Shown: piece by piece, positions 1 to 13,056 of the stretch
How the letters are laid out: each line of letters opens with the position of its first letter
Position numbering within the stretch: the stretch's first letter is position 1
Origin: Macrotrachela quadricornifera
Taxonomy: Eukaryota > Rotifera > Eurotatoria > Philodinida > Philodinidae
Direction: 5' to 3'
DNA: 64,000 nucleotides
NCBI GenBank assembly: GCA_022393335.1
Contig: JAJEKB010021213.1
Span: forward strand, 34,450-98,449
The notes under the pieces: generated by a model
The model's input: only the letters and a program-made list of their open reading frames with translations
Told to the model about the DNA's origin: nothing
Databases searched by the model: none
Program-made: the position numbers and the translations under genes

Positions 1-2779
1 GCAAGAAAATCACCGTTAGCATTGATTTCTTATAAGCACATTATTATTCTAACTAATTTGTCCTTTATGTCATTGTTTACTCTTTGCTGATGTTTTCTAT
101 CACTGAGACACATTAGCCATCACTTTGATAGAATCAGAAAAAGTACAGTGAATGAACTATTGAGCAATTTATTAAAGGCTGAATGTGAGACCAACTAACT
201 ATATATGGCGCATTTGAAGCTACACTGACAAATGAATAGGTGCTTATACAGTAGATTTATTGAAAGTATGTCAAACTAGAATAAAAGTTTGTAGCAAAAC
301 TATCATTAATTGAATTTTACAGAAAATATAAGACTGCACAATATTCATGTTGTAATTAACTTGATCTGACAAAAGACATACTGTAACACTTTTCTAGCTA
401 AAGAAAAAAGTCAGCGATTTTTAGTTTAATATATAATTCTTTAATGAAACCGTTATTATGAGAGATCGTTGAAGATTACTGTTTACAGTAAAAGGATATT
501 GCATGAAACAGTATATTTAAGAATAATGCACAAAATTACTGATTTGAAAAATGTATGTTAAAGATCTAGGATCTCCTCCATTTATCATGCTTTATACAAA
601 TATGATTTTCATTTCAAAATTTTAAATCATTAATACTTTTATTGATGCTTTCTCAAAATCCTGTTGACTTTTATTCTAACTCGATTTTCACTTTATTGCA
701 TTTTTAAATAATATCAAATTAATAAGTCAAAGACTCACATTTTTCTTCATAGAGGCTAGTTTTTTTTTCTAATTTTATACATTCTCTCAAATCAGTTTGC
801 TAAAATAAGTGAAGATATACTTTCAACACTGGTATTGTATTCTAACCAAAATATAAATTACGATGTCTATAGTGCATCATAACATTTTAAAAGTAAGATA
901 CATATGAGTACCAAAATAATCAATCGGAGTTTTCATAAAACTATCAAAAATTCTTGTTTAAGAACTCCCTATGATGAATTTACTTCAATATTTTTTATAG
1001 ATGACGAAGAAGAGTTGTTTTAAACAACATTACATCTTATATTTCATACCTGACTTTAGGGTGCAGACAGGTGACATCTGATGACCAATGTGCTACTCAG
1101 CTTCACGATTTGATAAAGTTATTTCTGCCCGATGACACATTAGGACCGACTAATGTAGTTTGTATGGTTAGTTACAAGAAATTACATTTCAAAGTAGAAG
1201 GGAATATTGTTTGACATAATAGTCTGAGAATCATATTTTCAAGTTTTCATACACAAATTCCTACCGAGTGATAGTCTTTGGTATAGATATAATAAATAAG
1301 ATTTATTCCATGAAAAAGTAAATTAAAAGAATGATTATCATTTATATATGAATCATAGATAGCAAATATTTCTATAAAAGGATAATAGGTAAAGAGTGGC
1401 CGTTGGCTTTTTATCTTTCAAATGATTAAGAAGACTTAAATATAAAATAATTATAATCGAAATTATGTTCACTAATAATCATACAATATTTTCCTTCAGA
1501 AAAGGGTGAGCGAATCTGTAGGATGAGCGCTACTTGTATATATATGTTGTGCTAAAATTGTTTCAGATCAACTAAATATTCTGTAATATCTATAAATGGA
1601 TGACATGATAAGCAAATTATATATTTATAAGTAGTTATTCATTTAAATAACGTAAGTATATTGTTTTTAAGAATAAATCAATTATTTAGAAATTATTTAA
1701 ACAAAACGTTTAGAAACTACACCAAAGATTGGTCGGACAGAATGAAATTATTTGTCTATTTTATTTGTCTCACATATTCTCCCGATTGATATTTTATGTT
1801 GTACTACAATCTTGCAATCTTAATAATCTTGTCGCAAGATCTTGTCCAAGATCTTAAGTACAGAAATGTAAACAAATCTTAAAAACAGATTTCGATACCT
1901 TTATCATCTTGCATCAAGATCTTGACTTAATAGTACCTATTACAAATGATTTTGGTACTGTTTGAAACTAGGTTGTGTTGGATCGTTTAAGAAAACATGA
2001 TCTTTACTCAAGGATGCCCGTGAAGGATGACATTTTTGAATGGTTTTTGAACAGACCATTGACCTCTAATTTGGCACCTTGTGTTTACAGCAGCAATTCG
2101 AGTTCGGATTCATATTCAGCGTCAAATTTTGCTTCCGATTAACAATCTCGGTAGTATTTGGAATTATCGATAAACGACTTTTAGTGATCATTTTTTAGCA
2201 CGGATATTTCAGTCAAGATCTCATAGATCTGTATCGGAGATCTGATTACAAGATGTTTTACTTGGGCTAGTTAATGTGCTGAGCTAAGGGTACCCAAAAA
2301 AGTTCTCTGCTACTAGTATGTCTGAAGTATTTGAGAGTACTGCAGAACTTTAAAGTACTTTTAGATACATATAAGATACTTGGATGGATATTCCCATGAA
2401 AACCGTCTAGACAATGGAAATTTCAACAAGAATGATCAAATATTCGATTGGGTACTTAAATAAGTCAAATTTCAACGTTTGATTGAATTTGAGTTGGTTG
2501 CATCTTTACCAGACTACCTCAGGGTAATCTTCTCTCAATTGACGATCGAGATTTGCATATTCTTGATTAGTTAATAGTCAAGATATAATCTAACAAAAAT
2601 AAGTTAGTGTGAAAAAATCTTCATTTCGTATGGGTCGGTGTGTGTGCAAAAGAAAATCGTGAATAAACAGTTGGTACACAGAATCCAAAAAGTTTCGGAT
2701 ATTCTATAGAGCTTTTCTTAGTAAAATCTCAGATACGGATACCCATACAAATATTTGTTAATGTTCCCAGATACATAGG
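1..2779. other. AT-rich intergenic region, no gene seen
   Basis: I see no convincing coding sequence in this stretch. It is AT-rich on both strands with frequent stops. The part around 1810-1930 contains several self-complementary runs of aagatcttg, suggesting a small degraded palindromic repeat. Nothing resembles a tRNA or rRNA. Confidence 0.6.
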
Positions 2780-3929
2780 GCATTCCAAAAGTTTTTTCGC
2801 GCGACTCTTCTAAAAGCTTCAATTTGCATTGAAGTATTCTGTTATAATGCTTAGACATATTTACGAATATGTGCAAATTTCAGACTTCTAAGTCATGTGC
2901 TTTGCCGTAATCTACTATTTCAGTTACGTGAGTAACATGCCATTTTCTATACGCTACATAACGGATGACTAATAATAAATGACAGAACTTTGAACTTCAT
3001 ATTTTAATCCTTTAAAACATTTTGTGAAAAAAATAATAAAATATACCAGAAGATACAGCATGAAAAACTCTACAATCTACAGTATAAAGCTTACATTGAT
3101 TTATACTTTTTCTTTGAAAATAAACAAATATTCTGAGCAATGAAATCTCGACGCTACAATACGTAATTTAGAGAATTTTGCTTTAATTTTCAGAATAAAA
3201 ATGACGCAATTAAAATAAAACTAGTGTTTGCAAATTGTAGAGTTATTCGCGCTGCGTCTTTCATCATGTTTCATTTTTTGAAAAGAAAATGTATTCAGTG
3301 ATAAAAGGATGAAATACGAAAAAAAGGAAGTCTTCGTTTGTGTAGAATTTTTGTATCCTAGAACATTTCTCTCTCATAAGTTTGCTTTTAGTTAAGAACA
3401 ATAGTTGTATGTATAATATAAACTGTTCTCTGGAAATTGTGGAGCTTTTCACACTGCATCTTATGATGTATTTTGTTTTTTTATATAAAATTTATCAATT
3501 GATGAATAAGAATAAAAACGCATTCATTGCATATCAGAAAAAACCACCATTTTGCAGCATTGAAATTTAATCGTTCAGAATTTTCTCGATTTTCAAAACA
3601 AAAAGGGTAACTTCAAAAGTAGCTGTCTTATATAAATTGTAGAGCTTTTCACGCTACATCTTTTAGCATATTTTGATTTTTTTAATAAAAGGCATTTAGG
3701 AATCAAAAAATGAAATGCAAAGTTCTTCTATTTATGATGGTTATCTGTTAGCATGTTGCGTGCACCTATCATTAAAACAATGGCGGATCACAGCGAAGCA
3801 TAAGACTTATAAGCCTGAAACTTTGCACATAATCCTAAATATGTCTAACCATTATAACAGTATACTTGAATGCAAGCTGAAGCTTTTAGAAGAGCCGGGC
3901 AAAAAAACTTTTAGAATGCCCTATTTATA
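2780..3929. mobile_element. 1.15 kb terminal-inverted-repeat element (non-autonomous DNA transposon)
   Basis: About 130-145 bp near 2782-2920 reappears in reverse complement near 3785-3929. Both arms start gggcattc-aaaagtttttt and share blocks such as cttctaaaagcttcaa and tatgtcta-gcattataacag, with roughly 85 percent identity by eye. Both ends are flanked by ta, which would fit a TA target duplication of Tc1/mariner type. No transposase ORF is visible inside, so it is non-autonomous. The interior holds three direct copies of a unit beginning ttgt-gagcttttcac-ctgcatctt at about 3236, 3438 and 3637, roughly 200 bp apart, and one inverted copy at about 3045-3085. Short ORFs inside (3264-3570, 3715-3930) are coincidental. 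The superfamily assignment is an inference from the TA flanks only. Confidence 0.75.
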
Positions 3930-4046
3930 AAATCTCAAAAATACAATGAAAACATTTTATTTATTATATAACATCTCTAATATGGTATCATCGCCAACTA
4001 TTTTGAGTTTAACTCTCTTGATAAAAAAAAAAGTTTCAGAACAATG

Positions 4047-4570
4047 TTCAGTGTATCGTTCGATATAGAATTGAATGGGCTATACAATAATACTATTGCA
4101 TATCTGACAATTAACTTTTGATATTGAAATTTTTTTGAAAATATTGAAGCAATAAATTCTATATTATGTCAAAAGATTAAGTATTTGATGTTTTTCGATT
4201 ATATATTGGGATCATGGGAAAATACCATGTATGCCATTTTGTAGACCAAGTCAAGTTCTATCGATTGGTATATGATTTAACTTGAAAACTGGAAAAATTT
4301 AAGGAAAAGTTCAATATACGATTCGATGCAGAATTGAATGGACTACAAGGACATGTGTAGCTATTCTTGACAATCGATTTCTCATTAGGTCATTTGGACA
4401 AAATACTGAAAAATGATGGATCTCTTATGAGAAATCAAGAAAAAAGTATTTAAACTTTTACACTTCCATTGTGAGATAAATGAAAAATATCATGTAGGTA
4501 GTTTTGTAGAGCAAGTCAAGCTCTATCGATTGGTATATGACTCAATTTCGATAATGAAAAAGTTCATAAA
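4047..4570. repeat. degenerate 263 bp direct duplication, two copies
   Basis: Copy 1 starts near 4047 (ttcagtgtatcgttcgata) and copy 2 near 4310 (ttcaatatacgattcgatg). They share the order of several blocks: agaattgaatgg-ctac, ttgacaat, and near their ends gtagagcaagtcaagctcta followed by tcgattggtatatga. The copies have diverged by substitutions and small indels. No coding potential is seen. From 4570 to 4970 I see only AT-rich spacer. Confidence 0.7.
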
Positions 4571-4970
4571 ACATAATAATTGAATTTTGTTCATTTTTGA
4601 GGTAATTTTTTGGGATTATATCGTTTGATATTTCCTAACTCTCTTAAAGTAAATCTTTAGATCATAATATTTTGCATTCATATATAGGTCAATGAAGCCT
4701 AACTTCGTATGGGATCAAATCCTGAATCCGTTGATCCTCATGTTCTGGCGAATATAGAAAATTCTTGATTTTCTCATGGAACGTCTCCTAAGACAAGACC
4801 AATTATTTAGGTTATATACCTGTTAGTCAATTTGTTTTTCGTAGTAAAAATATCAGGAAAAATAGATTAAAAAATAATACATAAAAAGAAAACTTTTCAA
4901 GTTCGAGAGTTGTAATAGAAATATAAAACAAAATGGATTCAAGTAAGTCTTATATTTTTGTTCAATAAAA

Positions 4971-6060
4971 TCATGCAATGAATAAACTGAATAAAACAAT
5001 AAGAAAAACATTGAAAATCGATATTTTAATTGTATTTGCATGTATCGGAATTGGAGGAAATGAAGTGGAAACTGATAGAGTCGAGCTTGTAAGAGGAGTA
5101 TTCATATTCGAATTTATCCAATTTGTATAAGCAGCTACACGAGTATAACTACCTGCATCAGTTGGTCGAGCACATCCAACACCACTACTCGTTATACCAA
5201 CTAACATCCATTGGCGGCTTGAAGTAAACATCATTAATGGACCGCCTGAATCACCTTGACAAGTATCTACAAAGAAAACAGTTAAAAAATGAAAAGAAAA
5301 CAAGAAATAAATATTATAAAGTACTAACCTTTGCCACCACCAGATACACCTGCACAAAATTGAGTATGCCAAGTAGTTATTGCTGTACACATCGTTGCAT
5401 TATAATTCATTATCTGTAAAGTAACTTGTTGAAGTGTTCTTGGTAAAGAACCACTTTCATTTAATGTGCCCCATCCAACAGCTATAACCTATTAGAAAAA
5501 GTTTAAATCAATTTTGAAAAAGAGAAAATACGTACGATTGTTCCAGGTACTGGCCATTCACTAACAGATAATATTTCATCACTAATCGATGGTAAACAAA
5601 TTTGACTAACATAAGAATCACTCATCGCGAGTGGAGAAGTAAGTCGCAATAAGGCAATATCATTCTCGAAGGTGTTGCTATCATAATCTGGATGAACAAT
5701 AATCTGTGATGCTACTCGAGTTTGAGTGCCAAACCACTGAGTAGTTGAACCAGCATAAATAGTAATATCTGATGCTTCATATCCAGGCACACAATGTGCT
5801 GCTGTAATTACCCAAGAACTTGATATAATTGATCCACCACAAAGGTAACGACCACCAATGGAAATCGAAACAGCCCAACCCCATGTAGCTGGACTAGCTG
5901 ATTCACCACCTACAATACGATTAACTGTTGCTGAATTAGTTGAACATCCACATTCGGCATTTGGATCACATGTATAAACAGTTTGATGACTTGATTTGAT
6001 GATACTAACTAAAAGTATCATCACAACTCGTAACATATCACTACTTTGTGTAATTTTCAT
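4971..6060 (-). CDS. Trypsin-like serine protease, secreted or GPI-anchored (copy 1)
   Basis: S1-family endopeptidase in three exons: 6060-5536, 5488-5329 and 5266-4971, with introns of 47 and 62 nt. The ATG at 6060 is preferred; the open frame extends further only with a TTG codon. The protein begins with a hydrophobic signal peptide, then a short propeptide with [10 protein letters not shown], and an R-IVGG activation site. The catalytic triad is visible as TAAHC, DIALL and GDSGGP. Asp sits six residues before the catalytic Ser (DTCQGDS), the trypsin-type specificity position. The C-terminus is a Ser/Thr-rich stretch followed by about 15 hydrophobic residues ending at the stop. This is typical of a GPI-anchor signal, although a simple membrane tail is also possible. 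Close paralogues lie at 20966-22094 and 57936-59032, with the same exon layout. Confidence 0.93.
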
Positions 6061-8044
6061 ACTTCCGATCAATGGAATATGTGCCTGTCTTATTATTTTT
6101 CAAGTTTTTAATAATATTTATTAGTAGTCTCCCTCATAAAAATTATAAGTATATATAGACATTTTATTACCAATCCATAAAAGTGTGCAATCTGTAGTTA
6201 TATTTACTCTACATGAAAGGATAAAACAGAATGAAAGACTTACAAAACAGGTAGATGTCATAGTATTGATGAATCATTTTCGTATTTATTTAATAACCTG
6301 ATTACTTTAATTTGAAATCAAAGATTTCTTTAAAAGTCAGGCATTACCAATTGTTGATTGTACTGTTTGCAAAGTAAACGTACTTTATTTATCTAATCAT
6401 GAAAAAACGTTGTGCTATGTAAGCGTATTTTCAGAGAGAGAGAATATGCACATATGGAAATATACCCACTCAAAACATGTCTAATAAAACAGAAAAAGTA
6501 TTCGAAATAAATAATTAATGGCAATGTCTTGTAAAGTGTACATTTTGTTTGACCTTCTCAACGGCAAAGTACCATAAACAAAAACATGGGTGAATAGAAT
6601 ACTATTAGTAATGAAATTAATAAATATTACTCTAAGTAAGATTTCAAACTAAATGTAGTTTTGTTAATTTTTAAAAAATGTTTAAAAGAATCTTGTTTAT
6701 GAATTTTTTATAGAAACTTATCTAACCACTTTTTGATCATATGTTAGAATTTTCTTTCTAATGTCTTCGCCACTTTTAATGTCATGATTTTATTTTTGTA
6801 ACTTTTTCGATTTCTATATTTGATTTATATTTTGATTATTAATGTAAAAGCGAAAGACAAACATAATTAAAAATGATTATATCAATGCTGAACATCTTAC
6901 TCATCATAGCAGCAAAGAATTCTGAAAAATTTCTAATCAATTTTGAAAATTTAATGACGACATTAGAAATATTGATGTTATTAGTATAACGTCAAAATAG
7001 CATAATCCAATAAAATATTCTTCAAATAAAAAACGCTCGATTCGGTGTTTTGTGCTTGCATATATACTTTCAATGTCTTCTTTTTTTGTATGTGTAAATT
7101 TATTTTTTTCAAACTGTAAAAATCATGATGTTGATTTTGGCATCCTGTTAAAACTTATTACCATACGATTAACAGTGATCTGAAATTGTAACAATTTCTC
7201 TTCAAACTGAACTCGATCGGATACTTTTGAATTGTAATAGCTTTTAATAAGACATACATTCAATACTATTTTACGTATATGATAGTTTTGTATACAGTGT
7301 TTCCTAATCGGAAATGTTAGAATATTTGGATCTAACAATATGTTTCAAAGATTATGTAATTTCATAGAGAATAAATACAACTAGAATAATAATGATTGTA
7401 CAATAATTTCGTTACACAAAAGTAGATGGGTACATTTAAGATTACTATTAAGTAACTTTTTCACATTTTGACGATCTTAAATCATGTCCTATGTATATTT
7501 TGTTTGGTCTTACAACTTAATCATTACATAAACAATACAATGAAAGACAGAATTCTTGATTTAAGGAAAAGTGGTAGAAAGTTCCGAAACAAAAAGAGAA
7601 GAAATCGATTAAGTTTCTTTTCAGTTACGAAATGTAACGTGAAACGCATTGGAACAGAAGATGTCTATCAACTCATTGAAGTAAAATAAGAACTACTTTT
7701 GTTTGATCTAACCAATTTTCATCAGTATCTATAGGAGTATAATTGCTAAAATATTTATGTTCAAGTATATCTATAATCAATAAATCTGCCTCGACTTATC
7801 ACTCATAGGAAATCGTTACATTGAAAAAATAAAAGGCAATGTGTCAAAAATAAATGTTACATCATTTTCAAGCAAAAGAAATTCTAATTAAAGACTCAAA
7901 CAAGTGAAACAAATTACAACAAGACTCTTATTCTTTTTATTACGAAGCTACGAAACACAAAGACAATGAAAATTGGCTTTGTAACTATATTCCCATGCCA
8001 TCATGTCATTTTGACGAAAGCAGTAAAATAAGATATTCTGATTA
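6061..8044. other. Intergenic, no gene supported
   Basis: AT-rich spacer. An ORF of 73 codons at 7468-7689 begins with a TTG rather than ATG codon, has no recognisable motif and is not supported as a gene. No structural RNA was recognised. Confidence 0.5.
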
Positions 8045-8390
8045 GCTGATAGTTCTCCATTACTAACCAACGGTAAGCAAATTTGACTAACATAAAGATT
8101 ACTCATTAATAGTAAAAATACAATTTCATCAGAATATTACTATTTTCATATATTCGAGAATTATAGTTTGATTAAACCATAATTAATAATATCATTCTAC
8201 GTTGACAATCAGACTATTGAAAAGTCGAGCCAGTATTAACAGTAACTTGAAATGCTGTGAAATCATTTATACAATGTACTGATATTAGGACCTACGAACT
8301 CAATAGCATCAATTCACCACAAATATAACTATCAAGAATAAAGATCAACACAGCCCAATCCTAGGTTGTTGAGTATGCCGTCGTAAAAAC
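8045..8390 (-). pseudogene. Decayed trypsin-like protease copy
   Basis: Read on the minus strand, this stretch is colinear with the first exon of the protease at 4971-6060 (about 5568-5890). Matching blocks include gtaagcaaatttgactaacataa (ICLP region), cacaatgt-type remnants of the catalytic-His region, ttcaccacaaatataac (CGG region) and aacacagcccaatcc (WAV region). Many substitutions, indels and stops interrupt the frame, the Cys/His catalytic motif is lost, and the exons carrying the catalytic Ser are not seen next to it. It is a relic of local duplication or an insertion of a gene fragment. Confidence 0.75.
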
Positions 8391-10031
8391 TACGTTTTGT
8401 TGACAAGAATATATAAATAAATATATCAAACATCTCTTAAGCATATGTTGCATTTACGGTTATATTAAAATAATTTTTCTCCTATAGTTGCTATAGTAAA
8501 ACTTCTAACGATTGAATACTGTCATATAGATGAATAAGAAGTTGCGAACTAAATATGAAGGATTTGCATCAATAGAAATAAAACAAATTCATGTTATATT
8601 TTATCCCTAATCTAGCGACACCTCCCATAAAGATACATTGACAAATAATTGTCAACGTTATTTTTGTCGACTAATCAAATAATCGTCTTGTTTCTTTCTT
8701 TCAACATTTCTATTTCTAATGGTTGAAAAAAAACAATTCATTCAATTTTTATTTGTTTCATATGAACATTTTTATAAAATGTACAATATTTTCGTTTCGA
8801 TAGTTTTTTTTATTTGAATTTACTTGTTATTACAGACAATCATTTTAATTTGTGTTCACTGTAATAACCTAATGATCAATAAAATAAAATATAAAATTGA
8901 CTGCTTTAAATTTAATCTTCTCATAGAATTATTTAAAACTATAATATTTCTTGAAATGTAACAATAAATTATATAATAATACTTGCTAATATTCATAATA
9001 GAAGTAACGTTGATTTATCTTATTTTAAATTAAAAAAATCATAAAGAAAATATTTTTAATTATATTTGTTTCTACTTCTTTGTAGATACTGTTATTAAAT
9101 ATATTTATTTCCTAGGTAGATTATAATCTTTTATTAGGTACTGATTACATTTTTTTTTGCAGATATCAATGTTCAATATAGTTCTAATTGTGAATTTGAC
9201 TCTATCGTCGATAGTTAACCTTTTGACGGACGACTTTTGAATGGGAAAAGCCTGGAGGAGGGTACGAAAGAACAGAAAGAAAAAAAACAGGTGTATATAT
9301 GGTTCACTGCTCGTCAAAAGATTGATAGGATGTATAAGAAAAAATTTTAGTTTACATAGATTTCAAAATCATCATCAGTTTAATTTGACAGATAATCATA
9401 AAAAATAATTGACTAGAATGTACTAGCTTCAATATGATTCACAATTAAATTCAAAATAAAAAGTTTTATGACATGAAATATTCATTAGAATGAATTTTGT
9501 ATATAATGTAAGTTAATTTACTATTAATATTGATTATTCATTGCAAGCTACATTCGTTAATGGACTATGAATTGATTTACGTTTTTCAAATATAATCAAG
9601 AAAATTAAGGTAGAAATTTAGATCTTGTTCTAGAGTATTTTTGAACATTATTTTATACTATGATATTGTCATTTTTCAAGTTGTTACATATTCAAGATTC
9701 GATAGATATATTTGAATAATGAATTATATGAGAACGACCCTGGATATGTTGTTTTTTTTTTTCGTTCTTTGTTCTTTGTCAAACGTGCACGTACAAACGT
9801 GTAGACATGTAAATATAATGCATCTAGAGAGCAGACATGTTCGCAATGATAGAGTAGAAATGTGGATGATGCAATTTAAAGCAAGATAGTGAGAAGTAGA
9901 AGTGCCTATAGTTTTATATTGTATATATATATATATGATTTGTATTTCTTAATAACTAAACGTTGATCGAATAAATTTCTTTGTAGGGAAATATACATTT
10001 CGCCATCTTTGTTTTTTATTGCTTGTTTCAG
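8391..10031. other. Intergenic, no gene seen
   Basis: AT-rich spacer with long A/T runs. A 70-codon minus-strand ORF at 9105-9317 has no family resemblance and is probably chance. The last 30 bases before the next gene are pyrimidine-rich and end in cag immediately before the ATG at 10032. Confidence 0.5.
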
Positions 10032-12655
10032 ATGTCGAATCAAGATTCTACATCACATACGCATCGAAAATCAGAATGTAATAATAATGTAAGAATAATA
10101 ATTTTAAATTTTTTTTATAAAAATTATTGTTATGTTTTTAATCTTTAGGTTGATAAACATATAGCTAGTCTTTTTGGTCCTGCAGTTGATGATGATGATG
10201 AAGAAGAGGAACAAGTACCTCGCTCACCTTTTATTCTTACTGGTTTACCACCTGAAGTAAAATTTTATTTTATTTTAAATTAATTCGCGATACAAAAGTA
10301 TCTGTACAAATGTCTGAGGATATTGCGCAGTAAAGACGTATTAATCTGATTTGTATGGATACTTTTGCATTGCGGGATAATTTTAATTAATGTTTTTTTA
10401 TTTTTGAATAGCCACAAGAAGGTAATATTGAATATAAATTAAAATTAGTTGATCCAAATCCTGATCGTCTTGAGCATTTAATAACTCAAATGAATTGGCG
10501 TTTACAAGAAGGACAAGGTGAGGCTTTATATGAAATAGGTGTTGAAGATTGTGGAACATTTAGTGGTGTTAGTAGTGAAGAATTAGAAGCATCATTAGCA
10601 ACATTAAAAAAAATGGCTGATAGATTAGGTGCATCAATAACAATATTATTAAAACGACATATAGAAAATGAAAGATATATTGTTGAAGTACTTGTACGAA
10701 AAGTTCCAGATGATCAACATTTTATTGATTTACGTGTTGCTGTATTGGGTACAGTAGATAGTGGGAAAAGTTCACTTGTAGGAGTTTGTACACATGGTGA
10801 ACTTGATAATGGACGTGGACGTGCAAGACTTAATTTATTTCGACATTTACATGAAATTCAAACAGGAAGAACATCATCTATAACACATGAAATTCTTGGT
10901 TTTAATGATTCAGGACAAGTATAAAATAAAAATAGAATTCTTTATTTAAAAAAAAAAGTAATTTTATTTTGTATTTGAAAGTGTGTTGATTATAGTTGTT
11001 GTCGAACAACAAATGAAATTTGTAATCGATCAACAAAAAGTAATTGAATGGTTTTTTAATTTGATTTAATATAATAAATTTTTATATTTTAGTTATTACA
11101 TTTACTGATCTTGCTGGTCTTCCAAAATATATGAAAACAACAATATTTGGTCTTTCTGCACATGCTGCTGATTTTGCAATGTTATGTGTTGATGCACCAT
11201 CAAGTGTTGGTATGTTTATTTTTATTTGAAAATTTCCTCTTTCTAAAAAAAGAAATTTTCCTTTTTTTTGTTAGTTGATACAACTCGAGAACATTTTTCA
11301 TATGCTATTACATTAGATGTACCAGTTTTTGTTGTTATTAATAAAATTGATTTAGTTTCTGAGACAAATATTCAACAAACAATTAATTGTTTAATATATT
11401 TATTTAAACATGGAAATAATTCAATTAAACTTGAACCATGTATTGTAAAAAAAGATGAAGATCTTATTAAAGCAGCTGATATGTTTATTGAAAAAAGTAT
11501 ATGTCCAATATTTGCTGTTTCATGTGTAACTGGTGAAAATATAAATTTATTAAAAAAATTTCTTAATATTTTACCACCAAGATTAACTAGTAAAGAACAA
11601 GAACGACTTTCACAATTACCAGTTGAATATCGTGTAGGATTTATTTTTAATTTATTATGTTTTTTTTTAAATTTTATTTACTTGAATAGATTGACGCAAT
11701 TTATACAAATAATACAACAGGTACAGCTGTTATTGGTGGTATATTAAGAAGGTATGAATCAAAGAATGTAACATGAGATTCAGTGAATGAAGATAACTTA
11801 CAAGGAAATATTCTCTGGCTTTAAGGTGAATTTCAGTATTTTGACAAAAAAAATGTGTTTAAAAAGCTCTTGTTTATTCCTTAAAATATTTTGAACTTAT
11901 CTTTATCAAAATAAAAACTGTACGAATGCTGAAAATTTTATCAAAATCGAAGAACATCTTCCTACAGTATAATAGAAATACGTTATAGACACATACTTTT
12001 TTTTTATGTAATTCCATTTAATATAGTATTAATCTTTGCTTTTTAGTGGTATAATACGTGAAGGTGAAAGTTTTCTTGTTGGTCCTCTATGTGATGGTAC
12101 ATTTTTACCGACTAAAGTAACAACTATTCATCGATATCGTGTTCCAAGACGAATAGTTCGTGCTGGTCAAGCTGCAACTCTTAGTCTTCCACATATCGAA
12201 AGTAGTCGATTACGAAAGGTAGATTGTTAATTAAATATAATTATTTTATTTAAAAAAAAAAATAATTCTTTAGGGTATGGTACTTGTTTCATCAACATCG
12301 AATCCTGAAGCATGTTTTGAATTTATTGCGGAAATTTCACTTTCTATGCATCATACAAATACACCAATACGTAAAGGTTTTGAAACAGTTGTTCAAATAG
12401 AAAATATTCGTCAAACAGTGTTAATTATTGAAATGGATACAGTATGTAAATGATTTATTGTTTTTATTCAATATAAATAATTTATTTAAGGAAGAATTAC
12501 ATGCAGATAAACAAGCTACTGTTACATTTCGATTTCGAAATCGTTGTGAATATGTACTTGAGGGATCTCGTTTAATATTTCGTTCAAGTCATCAAACAAA
12601 AGGTAGTGGACGTGTTATTAAAGTTCTACCTCAACAACAACAACAACAACAATAA
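10032..12655 (+). CDS. GTPBP1/2-like: GTP-binding protein of the GTPBP1/GTPBP2 family
   Basis: Translational GTPase related to EF1A, of the family linked to mRNA surveillance and ribosome rescue in animals. Ten exons can be joined: 10032-10088, 10149-10256, 10412-10918, 10982-11039, 11093-11209, 11275-11633, 11690-11751, 12047-12218, about 12275-12441 and 12491-12655, giving about 590 residues against about 600-670 for the family. An acidic stretch (DDDDEEEEQ) lies near the N-terminus. The G1 loop GTVDSGKSS is at about residue 168, followed by the G3 element DLAG and the G4 element NKID. The beta-barrel domains carry TGTAVIGG, RKGMVLVS and the C-terminal GSGRVIKVL. The C-terminus ends in a run of seven glutamines before tandem stops. 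Intron 2 (10257-10411) carries a small foldback insertion. GTPBP1 and GTPBP2 cannot be separated by eye. Confidence 0.93.
10284..10377. mobile_element. Small foldback (MITE-like) insertion in intron 2 of the GTPBP gene
   Basis: The sequence cgcgatacaaaagtatctgt at 10286 has an inverted partner around 10350-10377 (ggatacttttgcattgcggg), leaving a loop of about 40 bases. Both sides are flanked by ttaat-type AT sequence that could be a target duplication. It accounts for much of the unusual length of this intron (155 nt, where its neighbours are 53-65 nt). It has no coding capacity. Confidence 0.65.
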
Positions 12656-13056
12656 TAATAAAACATTTATTTTTCTGTTTTCTTTCTTTATGTATACAGA
12701 TATTTATTTATTGTTTTTTTTCATATATGTGTATGAACCATTTTTGTGTTTCATTTCTCTCATCTGTTCCTGTTTTTTTTTTTCGAGTTTCCCTACGTTT
12801 GTATACGCATGTAAACAAATAGAATCGAACAATCATAGATATTGTTTCTTGTTTTTGTTTACTTATAAAAAAAAAACTCTTCCGTCCTTATTTCAAAATG
12901 AATTTATTTAAACACGAAATTTTTATTTTCTTTTATATTTATGATATTTCTATAATTCTCATATAATATTTATTTCTTGCTTTATTCTATATACATTTAG
13001 AAAGAAAATGTGATAATATGACATAATAAATACTTGTTTTATTTAAGATATATTTA
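12656..13056. other. 3' flank and spacer between GTPBP and PRIM2 genes
   Basis: T-rich spacer with aataaa-like signals and no independent gene. It ends in a T-rich run and atttaag at about 13048, nine bases before the PRIM2 start codon. That is a possible splice acceptor for a spliced leader or a 5' UTR intron. Confidence 0.5.

Noticed and set aside
1..300. Telomere or rRNA at the window start
   Set aside because: No telomere-type short repeats or conserved rRNA segments are visible.
3264..3930. Several 60-70 codon ORFs on both strands
   Set aside because: They lie inside the inverted-repeat element, begin without consistent context and follow its internal 200 bp periodicity rather than coding bias.
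7468..7689. 73-codon plus-strand ORF
   Set aside because: It starts with TTG, shows no recognisable motif, and has no splice or promoter context.
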